A stretch of 64,000 nucleotides of DNA from Falsiroseomonas stagni DSM 19981 (GCF_900114315.1 NZ_FOSQ01000006.1:248001-312000); one strand, 5' to 3'. Positions 11,849 through 21,878 are shown, numbered from the stretch's first letter. Notes: generated from the letters alone by a model not told the origin. Made by a program: numbers and translations.

Positions 11849-12612
11849 CCAGCCCCGCCGCCGCTTCCATCCTGGCAGCCCGCCACGGGCGCCGCCTGCT
11901 CGTGCCGCTCGGCGATGCGGCGCCGGCCGATGCGGCGGCTGGCTATGCCGCGCAGCATGAGGTCGCCGCGGCAATGGGCGCGGTGCCGCCCGCCGGCTTC
12001 AAGATCGGCGCGACGACAAAGCAGATGCAGGCCTATCTTGGCCTCACGGGTCCCGCCGCCGGCTTCGTGCCCGCCGGCGGCCTGAACGCCACGCCGGCGC
12101 GGCTGCGCTTCGCCGATTTCGTCGCCCCGGGCGTGGAATGCGAGGTCGGGCTGCGGCTCGGCGCCGACATCCCCTTCGGCCCCTGCACGCGGGACCAGGC
12201 CGCGGCCGCGGTGGCGGAGGTGTTCCCGGCCATCGAAATCGTGGAGAAGCGCTATGGCGACCTGGCCGCACTCGGCACGCCGACGCTGATCGCGGACCAG
12301 GTCTTCCATGCCGGCGGCGTGCTCGGCGCGCCGCGCGCGGGCTGGCGGGACCTCGACCTCGGCGCCACGCGGGGCCGGATGGAGGTCGGCGGCAGCCTCT
12401 ATGGCGAAGGCGTCGGCGCCGATCTGCTCGGCCATCCGATGGAGGCGCTGGCCTGGCTGGCGGGGTCCGGCGCGGCGCAGGTCTTCGGCGGGCTCAAGGC
12501 CGGCCAGGTGGTGTTCCTCGGCTCCGTCACGCCGCCCGCCTGGATCGAGGGCCCGACGACGGTGCTGGTGGATTTCGACACGCTCGGCCAGGTCTCGCTG
12601 GAATTCACGTGA
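11845..12612 (+). CDS. 2-keto-4-pentenoate hydratase / fumarylacetoacetate hydrolase family (MhpD-like)
   Basis: 255 residues resembling MhpD-type hydratases that add water to 2-hydroxypentadienoates in aromatic meta-cleavage. Family cues are FKIGATTKQMQAYLGL (residues ~50-65), ECEVGLRLGADIP with the metal-site glutamates at ~95-105, VFPAIEIVEKRYGD, and the C-terminal AGQVVFLGSVTPPAWIE. ATG overlaps the rlmB stop (ATGA), so the two are translationally coupled although functionally unrelated. No other meta-cleavage genes are adjacent, so the substrate is uncertain; a decarboxylase-type member of the same fold is possible. Confidence 0.82.
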   Translation: MTSPAAASILAARHGRRLLVPLGDAAPADAAAGYAAQHEVAAAMGAVPPAGFKIGATTKQMQAYLGLTGPAAGFVPAGGLNATPARLRFADFVAPGVECEVGLRLGADIPFGPCTRDQAAAAVAEVFPAIEIVEKRYGDLAALGTPTLIADQVFHAGGVLGAPRAGWRDLDLGATRGRMEVGGSLYGEGVGADLLGHPMEALAWLAGSGAAQVFGGLKAGQVVFLGSVTPPAWIEGPTTVLVDFDTLGQVSLEFT

Positions 12613-12729
12613 CGCGCGGGTGACGGGCGGCGCGCATTCATCATCGCGCAACCCGAATCGGGCATTCTGTCCCTGCCGCGACCACCCGGGCGGCGACTCG
12701 CCAGAAAGGCATCCTTTCACGGGAAAGCC

Positions 12730-12957
12730 ATGCGAATCGCCAACTGGAACAACCTGCCCGAGGATCTGCAGCTCGTGCTCTCGCGCGAAGCGCTGCGCCG
12801 CGCGGCGGAGACCCTCGCGGAACACGCCGAGATGCTCGCCGAGGAGATGGAAAGCGGCACGCTGTCCGACCGCGGCGGGCCGGATGCGCTACGGCTCTTC
12901 GCCGCCGTGGTGCGGGCGACCAATGACGACGCCTTCGGGCAGGTCGGCCACGCCTGA
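12730..12957 (+). CDS. Conserved small protein of unknown function
   Basis: 75-residue acidic, helical protein beginning MRIANWNNLPEDLQLVLS with a run AETLAEHAEMLAEEMESG that could form an amphipathic helix. No signal peptide or TM segment and no recognised family. The start ATG is preceded by a weak GGGAAAG. Its last 69 bases overlap the 3' end of the convergent membrane-protein gene on the minus strand (12889-14523). Confidence 0.62.
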   Translation: MRIANWNNLPEDLQLVLSREALRRAAETLAEHAEMLAEEMESGTLSDRGGPDALRLFAAVVRATNDDAFGQVGHA

Positions 12958-14523
12958 ACCCGAAGCGGGCGCGGCCTGGAACACCCAGGCCGCGAAGCCG
13001 CGGCGCGCATCACGCCAGGGCGACGCGGCCTCCCGCCAGGCGGGGTCGGCGCGAAGCGTTGCCAGCGCGGCTTCCGCCTGCCGCGCGCCATCCCTGTCCG
13101 TGATGCCAAGCAGCACCAGGCGGCGGTAGCGCGCCAGATCCGCGTTCAGCGGCGCGGACTGCAATCGGCGCAGCAGCAGCATCGGCTGGTCGGGCGGTGC
13201 CTCCCGCAGCGTAGCGACGACGATGCCGACGCCGTCATTGCCGCGCGGCACCAGCAGCAGGCTGTCCGGCCCCAGCGCCGGCGCCAGCGCCGCCAGGGCA
13301 TCGCGATAGGCCTGGCGCGTCGCGGGGTGCAGCGCCATGCCGGCGATACCCGCCCCCTGCACCACCAGCAGCAGCCCGAGCCCGGCCATCGCCGCCCGCG
13401 GATGGCGCTGCGCCAGCGCCCCGGCGGCACCGGCCAGCAGCAGCGCCCCGAAAGGCGCGGCGAAGGCGAGGTAGCGGAGCTCCACCGGGGTGTTACCGGC
13501 CAGGGCGCCCAGCAGCAGCAGCCCCGCCGAGGGCGCCGCGAAGGCACCGAGCCAGAGCCACCGCGTCGGCCCGAGCCCCCGCCAGCGCCAGGCGACGGCG
13601 ATCGCCCCGGCCAGCAGCAGCGCGGCCAGCGCGGCCCCCAGCACGACGCGGCCCGAGCCCTCCGCATACAGCGGCAGCCCGCCGAACAGGTTGGCGGCGT
13701 TGAACTGGCCAAGCAGCTTCAGGGCGGGCAGCAGGGCGAAGGGCTCGAACTGCTCCGGCCGGCTGCCACGTTGCGGCAGGAAGTAGCTCAGCGTGGCGAG
13801 TTGCATCGCCAGGAACGGCACCGCCGCAGCTGCCATGAGCTTCACCCGCGCCCAGCCAAGGCCGGGGGCGATCAGCAGCCACCCCAGCAGCGCTGCCGCC
13901 GGGAAGGCAGCCAGGTAGTTCGTGAAGGTGGCAAGCCCCGCCGCGAGCCCCGCCGCGCCGGCGCTGGCCAGGCCCATCCGGCCGCCGCCCCGCCGCCACG
14001 CCACCACCACCGCCAGCGCCGCCAGGCCCAGCAGCAGCTGTGCCAGCGCGAAACCCCGCGCCACACCGCCGGTATAGGCGAAGCCGTAGGACAGCGCCGT
14101 CAGCAGCCCCGCTGCCAGGGGCGGAAGGCCCGCCACCCGCGCCGCGGCCATGAAGGCCGCGACGGCGCCTACGGCACAGAGCACCGAGAAGGCCCGCAGC
14201 GCCCCGAGATCCGTGACGCCCGCCTGGCGCAGCAGCCCCGCCGCCCAGAAATAGAGGGGCGGGTGCACATCCGTCTCCCGCAGTTGGCGAGAGACCTCGG
14301 CCGGCGGGACCACCGCCTCCAGCAGCGGCGCGACGTCCCGCGGCGTGAAGGGGGCTTCCGGCCAGCCGGGGCGCGGGACGGGGGAGGTGACGAGGCTGGT
14401 ATAGCCCTCGTCATATTCGGCGGAGCGCAGCAGGGCGCCCCCGCCGACGGCCAGCGTGGCGACCAGCAGGACGATCGCCAGGGCGGCGCGCGAGCCACCC
14501 TGGCGCAGAAGGACCGGAACCAT
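12889..14523 (-). CDS. Multi-spanning glycosyltransferase-like membrane protein (GT39/ArnT-like)
   Basis: 544 residues with about 10-12 hydrophobic helices. After TM1 comes an acidic EYDEGYTS at about residues 35-42, similar to the Asp-Glu motif in the first periplasmic loop of GT39/ArnT/PMT-type enzymes, which use polyprenyl-phosphate sugars. A second loop motif, DVHPPLYFWAAGL, also matches that family. The C-terminal third is a soluble periplasmic domain. ATG at 14523; an upstream extension of the frame runs into tRNA-Thr and is rejected. The acceptor is unknown. The 3' end overlaps the convergent 75-residue gene by 69 bases. Confidence 0.78.
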   Translation of the reverse strand: MVPVLLRQGGSRAALAIVLLVATLAVGGGALLRSAEYDEGYTSLVTSPVPRPGWPEAPFTPRDVAPLLEAVVPPAEVSRQLRETDVHPPLYFWAAGLLRQAGVTDLGALRAFSVLCAVGAVAAFMAAARVAGLPPLAAGLLTALSYGFAYTGGVARGFALAQLLLGLAALAVVVAWRRGGGRMGLASAGAAGLAAGLATFTNYLAAFPAAALLGWLLIAPGLGWARVKLMAAAAVPFLAMQLATLSYFLPQRGSRPEQFEPFALLPALKLLGQFNAANLFGGLPLYAEGSGRVVLGAALAALLLAGAIAVAWRWRGLGPTRWLWLGAFAAPSAGLLLLGALAGNTPVELRYLAFAAPFGALLLAGAAGALAQRHPRAAMAGLGLLLVVQGAGIAGMALHPATRQAYRDALAALAPALGPDSLLLVPRGNDGVGIVVATLREAPPDQPMLLLRRLQSAPLNADLARYRRLVLLGITDRDGARQAEAALATLRADPAWREAASPWRDARRGFAAWVFQAAPASGSGVADLPEGVVIGRPHHGGEEP

Positions 14524-14684
14524 GTGGCGAAATCCCCGCAATGCCGTCGCGGAAGACGCGGCAGCGGTGGCGGCGATGCCGGCACCCCGCACAAAACACC
14601 GTGACCGCGCGACCGATTCGCGGATGACGTGGCGGCGCCGAAGCGGTTGAGCGCGCGGCCCGGGCGCGCTAGTGCTGCGGCGGG

Positions 14685-14759
<75 letters not shown>

Positions 14760-14833
14760 GTCTTTCCGCCGGATTGCGGCGGTCAGCCGCGTCAGGCCCC
14801 TGCCCCCTACCCGCATTCGCCCGGACAGCGTGG

Positions 14834-16840
14834 CTACCCCAGCATCTCGATCGGCTCGGCATCGATGGCGGCCGGGCGGCCGGGGCGCGGGAAGCGCAGG
14901 CGCCACACCAGGCCCTCGCGCCGCATCTCACGCTCCGCCTGGCCGCGGAGGTCATGCGCCACACAGCGGTCGATCAGCTTCCCGCCGAAGCCGCGCCGCA
15001 CGGCATGCGCCACGGGATGCTCCGCCGCCTCCGCCCATTCCAGCTCGATGAAGCCGTCCTCCGCCAGGCGCCACTGGATGGAGACGCCCCCCCCGGCGCC
15101 CGGCCGCAACGCGCCATGCTTGGCGGCATTCGTCGCCATCTCATGCAGCACCAGGGCCATGGCCAGGGTCTGCTTGGCCGGCAGGGGCACGGAGGGGCCC
15201 TGCCAGCGCACGATCTCCCCGAAGGGCGCCAGGGTGGCGGCGAGCAGGGCGGAGAGTTCCACCGCGCCATCGGCGGAATCGAACAGCGCGTCCTGCGCGC
15301 GGGCCAGATGGGTCAGGCGCCCGGAGAAGGCCTGCCGGAACTGGTCCAGGGTCTCGCTATGCGACAGGGTCTGCGCGGCCACGGCCTGCACCACGGCCAG
15401 TGCGTTCTTCACGCGATGGCGCAGTTCAGCCGTCAGCAGCGCCTGCTGGCGCTCGGCATGGCGCCGCGCGCCGATATCGAGGAAGGCGGCCACGGCCATC
15501 CTCTCCCCCCCTGCCGCGGCCACGGGGGCCGCACTGACCGAGAGCGTGGTCTCGCTGCCATCGGCGCGGCGCAGCGGCAGTTCCAGCCCCTCCGTCGCCA
15601 GGCCCTCCGCCACCGCGCGCCGCAGCGGTTCCGCCAGCGGTTCGGGATCGTCGCCATCCGCGGGCGGGGGCAGCAAGGCGCGGGCACGGGCGTTGCGATA
15701 GGTCTCCCGGCCGGAGGGAATCGCCGCCAGCACCACCGCGACCGGCATCTGGTCCAGCACGGCGCGCAGACGGGCTTCCTCCTGCCGCAGCAACTCCTCC
15801 CGCAGCGCCACGGCGTCCGCCATGGCGTTGAAGCCGGCGGCCAGGCGGCCGACTTCCCAGCCCTGCGTCGCCGCCGTCCGCGCGCCGCGATCGCCCGCCG
15901 TCCAGCGGCGCATGGCATCCAGCAGCCGGTCCACGGGATCGCGCAGCGCCAGGCGCCCGAAGACCCAGGCGGCAACCAGGGCCGAGACCAGCCCGGCCAG
16001 GATCATCAGCACCGCGCGTTGCGTCGCGCGGTCGATCTCCGCGAAGGCGGCCTCCGTGCCGTAGCCCGCGCTGAGATAGAGACCGGGCAGCGGCGGCGCA
16101 TCGATCGGCAGATAGGCGAGCATCCGGTGCGTGCCGTCCTGGCTCATCGCCTGGATCACCCCCGATTCCGGTGCGTGGACCAGGTGCCGGAAGGCCTCGG
16201 GGATGCGCGTGCCGATGAAGCGCTCCGCCTGCGGGTAGCGGGCGACGATCACGCCATCCCGGTCCGCCACGGTGACGGACCCGGCGGGCGGCAGGGCGCC
16301 GGAGACGACGAGATTCGCGGAAAGCCAGGAGCCGTCGAAGCTCGCGATCGCCACGATGGCGGGCACGCCGGCTTCCATGATGGGCAGCGCGACAGGCAGG
16401 AAGGGCGGCCTGTCGCGACTGGTGACGAGTTCCCCGACCTGGAACTGGCCGGTGGCCAGGGCCGCCTGGAAATAGGCACGGTCGGCGATGTTGCGCGGCG
16501 GTCCTACACCGTTGGAACTGCAGATGATGTTGCCTTCCGCATCCGCGATGCCGATGGAGCCGTAGCGCTCCATCCGGCCATTCAGCGCCGCCAGGCCCTC
16601 CGAGCATCCGGGAAAGGTGCCGTTGCGCAGATGGGCTTCACCCACCGCGGCCAGCATCCCCCGCGCCCCTTCGAGCAGGCGCGCGACCTCCGACGCGGAT
16701 TGCAGGGCGAAGCGCCGCGCTTCCTGTTCCACGCCCGCGATGCGGGACTCGCGCAGCGCGACCTCATGCCAGGCCTGGATGGCCAGCGCGGGCAGGACGG
16801 CGGCTGCACAAAGGCCAATGATGCGCGACGAAAGGCGCAT
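14834..16840 (-). CDS. HWE-type sensor histidine kinase with periplasmic sensor, HAMP and PAS domains
   Basis: 668 residues. TM1 at ~7-24, a periplasmic dCache-like sensor region (~30-270), TM2 at ~276-296, HAMP (~297-350), a PAS-like domain (~365-465), and an HWE/HisKA_2 transmitter with the phospho-acceptor His475 in LRHRVKNALAVVQAVA. The ATPase N-box LVLHEMATNAAKHGAL follows. Alphaproteobacterial HWE kinases often feed general stress (PhyR) or light responses. I chose ATG 16840 over an upstream TTG at 16903. No response regulator is adjacent, so it is an orphan kinase here. Confidence 0.92.
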   Translation of the reverse strand: MRLSSRIIGLCAAAVLPALAIQAWHEVALRESRIAGVEQEARRFALQSASEVARLLEGARGMLAAVGEAHLRNGTFPGCSEGLAALNGRMERYGSIGIADAEGNIICSSNGVGPPRNIADRAYFQAALATGQFQVGELVTSRDRPPFLPVALPIMEAGVPAIVAIASFDGSWLSANLVVSGALPPAGSVTVADRDGVIVARYPQAERFIGTRIPEAFRHLVHAPESGVIQAMSQDGTHRMLAYLPIDAPPLPGLYLSAGYGTEAAFAEIDRATQRAVLMILAGLVSALVAAWVFGRLALRDPVDRLLDAMRRWTAGDRGARTAATQGWEVGRLAAGFNAMADAVALREELLRQEEARLRAVLDQMPVAVVLAAIPSGRETYRNARARALLPPPADGDDPEPLAEPLRRAVAEGLATEGLELPLRRADGSETTLSVSAAPVAAAGGERMAVAAFLDIGARRHAERQQALLTAELRHRVKNALAVVQAVAAQTLSHSETLDQFRQAFSGRLTHLARAQDALFDSADGAVELSALLAATLAPFGEIVRWQGPSVPLPAKQTLAMALVLHEMATNAAKHGALRPGAGGGVSIQWRLAEDGFIELEWAEAAEHPVAHAVRRGFGGKLIDRCVAHDLRGQAEREMRREGLVWRLRFPRPGRPAAIDAEPIEMLG

Positions 16841-16997
16841 GCGGCGCCGGCTCTCCCGTGGGGCACGAATCGATCGCGCACTGCGCGCAATGTCCCACGG
16901 CAAACCATCGCTGTTGCCTCACAAGCGCGTGGCCCCGGGCCTTGCGGGGCCCGGGGCCGGTCAATCCATCGCGCTCAGGGGCAGGAGCGCGGCTGCG

Positions 16998-17693
16998 TCA
17001 GGCGACGTCGCCGCGCCGGTCCCGGATCGGGTCATTGGCACCCGGCACGGTATCCGCCATGCGGACGCCGCTGGGGTGCACGACACCGGCGGTGCTGCCG
17101 GTGGTGGCGGCGCCGAGCATCGGGTCCGCGGGGACGCCGCCGGCCCAGCCTCCTTCGCGCCATTCGGATTCCCGGCGTTCCATGTCCACGGGGTTGTGGC
17201 CCTCCAGGATGCGCTCGGCCTCCGCCGCGCGGACATCGTCGGTGCGCACCACCACCAGGTGGCCGCCGCGGCGCAGGCCCTCGCTGTAGGTCGCGGCATG
17301 TTCCTCCGGCAGGCCGGAGGAGGTGAGCGCGCCGAGCAGCCCGCCCGCCGCGGCGCCGACCCCGGCGCCGGTCAGCGCGGCGATCAGCCAGCCCGCCGCG
17401 ACGACAGGGCCGATGCCGGGGATGGCGATGGCGCCGAGGCCCGCGAGCAGCCCCGCGCCGCCACCGACCACGGTGCCGAGCGTGGCGCCCGTGCCCGCGC
17501 CGGAGTTGTCGGCATCGCTGCCCGAGACGGAATCGGCCCGCCCGCCGGCGATCGAGTCATTCGCCGCTGCCGCGTCCTGGTTGCCCATGTAGGTGACGTC
17601 GTCATGCGGGAAGCCGGCGGCCTCCAGGTCCCGCACCGCCGCATGGGCGGTGGCGGAGGTGTCGAACATGCGGGCGATGGTGCGTGAAGCCAT
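16998..17693 (-). CDS. General-stress-type protein with glycine-zipper core
   Basis: 231 residues. The N-terminus MASRTIARMFDTSATAHAAVRDLEAAGF with DVTYMG resembles the N-terminal domain of general stress protein 17M / low-temperature-induced proteins. A Gly/Ala-rich hydrophobic core follows (GTVVGGGAGLLAGLGAIAIPG), able to insert in membrane, then LRRGGHLVVVRTDD and a hydrophilic tail. The ATG at 17693 has AGGAGA 7 bases upstream. It begins 26 bases after the stop of the secreted PepSY-like gene, so the two probably form an operon for envelope or osmotic stress; the role is inferred. Confidence 0.8.
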   Translation of the reverse strand: MASRTIARMFDTSATAHAAVRDLEAAGFPHDDVTYMGNQDAAAANDSIAGGRADSVSGSDADNSGAGTGATLGTVVGGGAGLLAGLGAIAIPGIGPVVAAGWLIAALTGAGVGAAAGGLLGALTSSGLPEEHAATYSEGLRRGGHLVVVRTDDVRAAEAERILEGHNPVDMERRESEWREGGWAGGVPADPMLGAATTGSTAGVVHPSGVRMADTVPGANDPIRDRRGDVA

Positions 17694-17719
17694 GATGGTC
17701 TCTCCTTGGAAGGGGCGGG

Positions 17720-18517
17720 TCACTGCGTGGCGACGACGTTGCCCTGGTAGTCCAGGGCCACGCTGGTCTGCTGGCCGTTGCGCATGGCGCGGCCGCGCCA
17801 GATGCCCTGCTCGTCCAGGCGCAATTCCTGCACGTCGTTGAAGCCGGCATCACCGATCCGGGCGCGGGCCTGGCCCTCGGTGAAGGAATTCGCGCCGGCG
17901 ACAGGGGCCGCGGCGGTGCGGGGTGCGGTGTGCTGGGTGGTGGTGGCCGGCGGGTTGGTGCTGGCGCCGCCGCCCTGCGTCGCCGGGCCGGGGGTGGTGG
18001 CGCCTGTGGCGGCGCCAGTACCCGGCGTCATCGGGTCGGCCGGGCGGGCCGGCGTGCTGCCGGGCGGGTCGCTCTGCGCGCGCATGGCGGGGGCGGCGCC
18101 CGGCGTCATGCCCGGCGCGGTGCCGCCCGGCACGGCGGTGCCCTGCGCCGTGACACCCGGGCGGGGCGCGGAGGGATCGGCCGGGGAGCTGCTTCCCGGC
18201 AGCGCGCCGGCGGCCTGGGACTGGACGGCGCGATCCACCTCCGTATTCGTGGCGCCCATGCCCGGCGCCTGGTTGGCCCGGCTGCCCGGGGGCATCGGGC
18301 TGGGGTTCACCTGCTGCGCGGTGGGGCGCTGGCCGGGGGTGGCGCTGTTCATGCCGGGCGCATCGCCCGCGCGGCTGCCCTGCGGCATGGAGGACGGATT
18401 GCCACGCTGGGGGGTATCGGGCGTGGCGGGCGTGACGGATTGGGCGAAGGCCCCGGCCGTGGTGAAGCCCAGGGTGGCGATGATCGCACCCGCGATGACG
18501 GTCTGCCTGCTGCGCAT
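17720..18517 (-). CDS. Secreted Pro/Gly-rich protein with C-terminal PepSY-like domain
   Basis: 265 residues. A signal peptide (MRSRQTVIAGAIIATLGFTTAGAFAQ) is followed by about 165 residues of low-complexity Pro/Gly/Thr/Ala sequence with repeats such as NPSSMPQGSRAGDAPGM and NPSPMPPGSRANQAPGM. It closes with a folded domain of about 50 residues (ARARIGDAGFNDVQELRLDE...VALDYQGNV) that looks like a PepSY-type unit. A strong AGGAGGAACAAGG precedes the ATG. Function unknown; probably periplasmic. It is upstream of, and likely cotranscribed with, the stress-type gene at 16998-17693. Confidence 0.75.
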   Translation of the reverse strand: MRSRQTVIAGAIIATLGFTTAGAFAQSVTPATPDTPQRGNPSSMPQGSRAGDAPGMNSATPGQRPTAQQVNPSPMPPGSRANQAPGMGATNTEVDRAVQSQAAGALPGSSSPADPSAPRPGVTAQGTAVPGGTAPGMTPGAAPAMRAQSDPPGSTPARPADPMTPGTGAATGATTPGPATQGGGASTNPPATTTQHTAPRTAAAPVAGANSFTEGQARARIGDAGFNDVQELRLDEQGIWRGRAMRNGQQTSVALDYQGNVVATQ

Positions 18518-18635
18518 GGCCTTGTTCCTCCTGTGGCGCGCGATGCGCCTTCCAGGAGATCAACGGCAGCGCGCCGCTATTGTTCGTCTCGGCGGCGGCA
18601 CGAGGGCGCACAGCACCGCGAGCGCAAGGACCCGC

Positions 18636-19109
18636 TCAGCCGGGCCGGCCCTGGCTGATGAGGGCGGCATTGGCATAGGCCGGGTCGCCCGTGACCTCCC
18701 GCCCCAGCCAGGGCGGCAGGGGCGGATCGGCGTCGGCGGCCTCCATCTCCACCTCCGCCAGCACCAGCCCGGCCAGGCTGGCGGGCGATTCGAAGACGTC
18801 GATGGTCCAGACATGCCCCTGATAGGGAACGGACCACCGCGCCTTGGCCAGCGGCGGCGTCGTGCAGAGGGCGAGCATCGCCTCCGCCTCCTCCGGCGGG
18901 ATCGCGTATTCGAATTCGGCGCGGACCAGCCCGCCCGGCCCCTTCACGGTCAGGAAGGCGTCCGCGCCGGCCCGGCGGATTCGCACCGTGGCGCCTGTGG
19001 CGCCGGGGGCGGAGAGGTAGCCCTGGCGGATCGGCACGGGTAGGCCCGACGCCGCCGCGCGCCAGCCATCGCCCGCCACCAGGAACTTCCGCTCGATCTC
19101 GATGCCCAT
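18636..19109 (-). CDS. CYTH domain protein (inorganic triphosphatase / adenylate cyclase-like)
   Basis: 157 residues opening with the diagnostic EIERKFLV (EXEXK-type motif, residues 3-10), then RQGYLS, TVRIRRAG and FLTVKG, all matching the CYTH tunnel fold. Such enzymes hydrolyse inorganic triphosphate or nucleoside triphosphates with Mg2+. The start at ATG 19109 gives MGIEIERKFL; an upstream in-frame start at 19154 would only add an unlikely leader. It is divergent from uvrB with a 65-base gap, so the two share a promoter region. Confidence 0.9.
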   Translation of the reverse strand: MGIEIERKFLVAGDGWRAAASGLPVPIRQGYLSAPGATGATVRIRRAGADAFLTVKGPGGLVRAEFEYAIPPEEAEAMLALCTTPPLAKARWSVPYQGHVWTIDVFESPASLAGLVLAEVEMEAADADPPLPPWLGREVTGDPAYANAALISQGRPG

Positions 19110-19174
19110 GCCGGTTCCCGGAGTGAAAGAGAAGGCTACCGGAAGGGCAGCCATGCGCCCACATTAGGGGCGCG

Positions 19175-21406
19175 ATGAACGTCATGTCCCCCGTCCAGTT
19201 CTTCCCCGAGAAGCGCCCGGTGCCCGAATCGGGCATCCCGCTGAAGGTCGTCTCCCCCTATGAGCCCGCGGGCGACCAGCCCACGGCCATCGCGACGCTG
19301 GTGGAGGGCCTCCGCAAGGGGGAGCGTGACCAGGTGCTGCTCGGCGTCACCGGGTCCGGCAAGACCTTCACCATGGCCAAGGTGATCGAGCATGTGCAGC
19401 GCCCGACGCTGATCCTGGCGCCGAACAAGACCCTGGCGGCGCAGCTGTACGGGGAGATGAAGAGCTTCTTCCCCGACAACGCGGTGGAATACTTCGTCAG
19501 CTACTACGACTACTACCAGCCCGAAGCCTATGTGCCGCGCACCGACACCTACATAGAAAAAGACGCCCAGATCAACGAACAGATCGACCGCATGCGGCAT
19601 TCCGCCACGCAGTCGCTGCTCGAACGGTCGGATGTCGTGATCGTCGCCTCCGTCTCCTGCATCTACGGCATCGGGTCGGTCGAGACCTATTCGCGCATGG
19701 TGGTGAAGCTGGAGCGTGGCGGCAGGATCGAGCGCGACCAGCTCATCAAGGGCCTGGTCGAGCAGCAATACCGCCGCAACGACAGCGCCTTCCAGCGCGG
19801 CACCTTCCGCATCCGGGGCGAGACGGTGGATATCTGGCCGTCCCACCTGGAGGACCGCGCCTGGCGCGTGAACCTGTTCGGCGACGAGATCGACGGCCTC
19901 AAGGAATTCGACCCGCTGACGGGGGAGATCACGGCGGAGATGGACCGCGTCTCCATCTACGCCAACAGCCACTACGTCACGCCGCGGCCGACGATGCAGC
20001 AGGCCATCATCAGCATCAAGGCGGAGCTGAAGGAACGGCTCGCGGAGCTGACGGCGCAGGGAAGGCTGCTGGAGGCCCAGCGCCTGGACCAGCGCACGAC
20101 CTTCGACATCGAGATGCTGGAGACCACCGGCAGCTGCAAGGGGATCGAGAACTACAGCCGCTACCTCACGGGCCGCGCGCCGGGCGATCCGCCGCCGACG
20201 CTGTTCGAATACCTGCCGGGGAATGCGCTGCTGATCGTGGACGAAAGCCATGTGACCGTGCCGCAGATCGGCGGCATGTATCGCGGCGACTTCGCGCGCA
20301 AATCGATCCTCGACGAATTCGGCTTCCGCCTGCCGAGCTGCAAGGACAACCGCCCGCTGAAGTTCGAGGAGTGGGAGGCCTATCGCCCCGACACGCTCTT
20401 CGTCAGCGCGACGCCCGGGCCGTGGGAGATGGAGCGCACCGGCGGCACCTTCGCCGAGCAGGTGATCCGCCCGACCGGCCTGGTCGATCCCGTGACCGAG
20501 ATCCGCCCCGTCGAAGGCCAGGTCGATGACCTGCTAGCGGAATGCAAGGAGGTCGCGAAGAAGGGCGGCCGCGTGCTGGTCACGACGCTGACCAAGCGGA
20601 TGGCGGAAGACCTGACGGACTACATGACGGAAACCGGCATCCGCTGCCGCTACCTGCACAGCGATGTCGACACGCTGGAGCGGATCGAGATCATCCGCGA
20701 CCTCCGCCGCGGCGTCTTCGACGTGCTGATCGGCATCAACCTGCTGCGGGAAGGGCTCGACATCCCGGAATGCGCGCTGGTGGCGATCCTGGACGCGGAT
20801 AAGGAAGGGTTCCTCCGGTCCACCACCTCCCTCATCCAGACCATCGGGCGCGCCGCGCGCAACGCGGAAGGGCGCGTGGTGCTCTATGCCGATGTCATGA
20901 CCAACAGCCTGAAGAACGCGCTGGGGGAGACGGCGCGGCGCCGCACGCGGCAGCAGGAATGGAACGCCGCCCACGGCATCACGCCGCAAAGCATCAAGCG
21001 CGACATCTCCGACGTACTGCAATCGGTCTATGAGCAGGACTACGTCACGGTGGAGGCAGTGGAGGGCGACAGCACCGCCGAATTCGTCGGCAAGGACCTC
21101 GGCGCTGCGATCCAGGAGTTGGAGAAGCGCATGCGCGCCGCCGCCGCCGACCTGGAATTCGAGGAAGCCGCCCGCATCCGCGACGAGATCAAGCGGCTGG
21201 AGGCGCTGGAACTCGGCCTGCAACCCAACCTGGCCGGGCGATCGCTGCAGGACAGCGCGCCCACCGGCGCGAACGGCTCCGCCAGCACGGGCAAGGGGGG
21301 GCGGGCGAAGCAGGATTGGAAGCCGAAGCCGCTCGGCCCCGGGGGCGGCGGCTACGACCCCGACAAGGGGCGCGGGGGCAAGGGCAAGGGGCGCGGCCGG
21401 CGCTGA
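19175..21406 (+). CDS. uvrB: Excinuclease ABC subunit B
   Basis: UvrB, the damage-verifying helicase of nucleotide excision repair, 743 residues. Walker A GVTGSGKT at about residues 57-64, the beta-hairpin region [21 protein letters not shown], helicase motifs ([36 protein letters not shown]), and a C-terminal UVR domain ([27 protein letters not shown]) that contacts UvrC. A basic Gly-rich tail of about 65 residues follows, longer than in E. coli. AGGGGCG lies before the ATG. uvrC is 5.7 kb downstream on the same strand. I found no convincing LexA box in the short upstream gap. Confidence 0.99.
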   Translation: MNVMSPVQFFPEKRPVPESGIPLKVVSPYEPAGDQPTAIATLVEGLRKGERDQVLLGVTGSGKTFTMAKVIEHVQRPTLILAPNKTLAAQLYGEMKSFFPDNAVEYFVSYYDYYQPEAYVPRTDTYIEKDAQINEQIDRMRHSATQSLLERSDVVIVASVSCIYGIGSVETYSRMVVKLERGGRIERDQLIKGLVEQQYRRNDSAFQRGTFRIRGETVDIWPSHLEDRAWRVNLFGDEIDGLKEFDPLTGEITAEMDRVSIYANSHYVTPRPTMQQAIISIKAELKERLAELTAQGRLLEAQRLDQRTTFDIEMLETTGSCKGIENYSRYLTGRAPGDPPPTLFEYLPGNALLIVDESHVTVPQIGGMYRGDFARKSILDEFGFRLPSCKDNRPLKFEEWEAYRPDTLFVSATPGPWEMERTGGTFAEQVIRPTGLVDPVTEIRPVEGQVDDLLAECKEVAKKGGRVLVTTLTKRMAEDLTDYMTETGIRCRYLHSDVDTLERIEIIRDLRRGVFDVLIGINLLREGLDIPECALVAILDADKEGFLRSTTSLIQTIGRAARNAEGRVVLYADVMTNSLKNALGETARRRTRQQEWNAAHGITPQSIKRDISDVLQSVYEQDYVTVEAVEGDSTAEFVGKDLGAAIQELEKRMRAAAADLEFEEAARIRDEIKRLEALELGLQPNLAGRSLQDSAPTGANGSASTGKGGRAKQDWKPKPLGPGGGGYDPDKGRGGKGKGRGRR

Positions 21407-21540
21407 TCCGCGGCGGGCGTTCCGTTCCGGTCGCCGGACCGTGATCGCTCATGGCGGGGAAAAGGCAGGCTTCGCCGTATCCCCGCCGCAACCGCCCGCT
21501 GTATTGCGCGTGGCCCCGCAAACCACATGGGAGATTCCGC

Positions 21541-21771
21541 ATGCCGTTCCTGTCGATCCGTTCGCTCTCGCGCCTGGCCCTGGCCCTGGCCCTGATCGCC
21601 CCCCTGGCCGCCTGCTCCGGCATGAACCGCACGCAGCAGCGGGCGCTGTCCGGCGGCGCGATCGGCGCGGCGGGCGGCGCGGCCATCGGCGCGCTGACCG
21701 GCGGCTCAGCCGTCACCGGCGCGCTGATCGGTGGCGCGGGCGGTGCCGCGGTGGGCGCCATCACGCGCTGA
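21541..21771 (+). CDS. Small glycine-zipper lipoprotein
   Basis: 76 residues: signal peptide with lipobox LAAC (Cys at about residue 21), then SGMNRTQQRALSGGAIGAAGG and two glycine-zipper repeats separated by GGSAVTGALIGG. Small glycine-zipper outer-membrane lipoproteins (SlyB/OsmB/YMGG-like) support envelope integrity. ATG at 21541 with GGGAGATTCCGC upstream; the frame is open further back, but no signal would remain at the N-terminus. It stands alone between uvrB and the binding-protein gene. Confidence 0.82.
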   Translation: MPFLSIRSLSRLALALALIAPLAACSGMNRTQQRALSGGAIGAAGGAAIGALTGGSAVTGALIGGAGGAAVGAITR

Positions 21772-21878
21772 CCGTCGCTTCCCGCGCATCACGGTGATGC
21801 GCGGATGGCCTCGGCTTGCGCCATCCGGCGGGATGGCTACCCTTGCGGGCACAGGAGGCCCTCGGGGGAACAACAGCG

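Noticed and set aside
10130-11974. 614-codon open frame on the minus strand with Arg/Ala/Val repeats
   Set aside because: It covers tRNA-Tyr and is the reverse complement of the rlmB repeat region, so its repeats are a shadow.
19110-19174. LexA/SOS box upstream of uvrB
   Set aside because: I looked for GTTC-N7-GTTC and found no convincing match in the 65-base gap.
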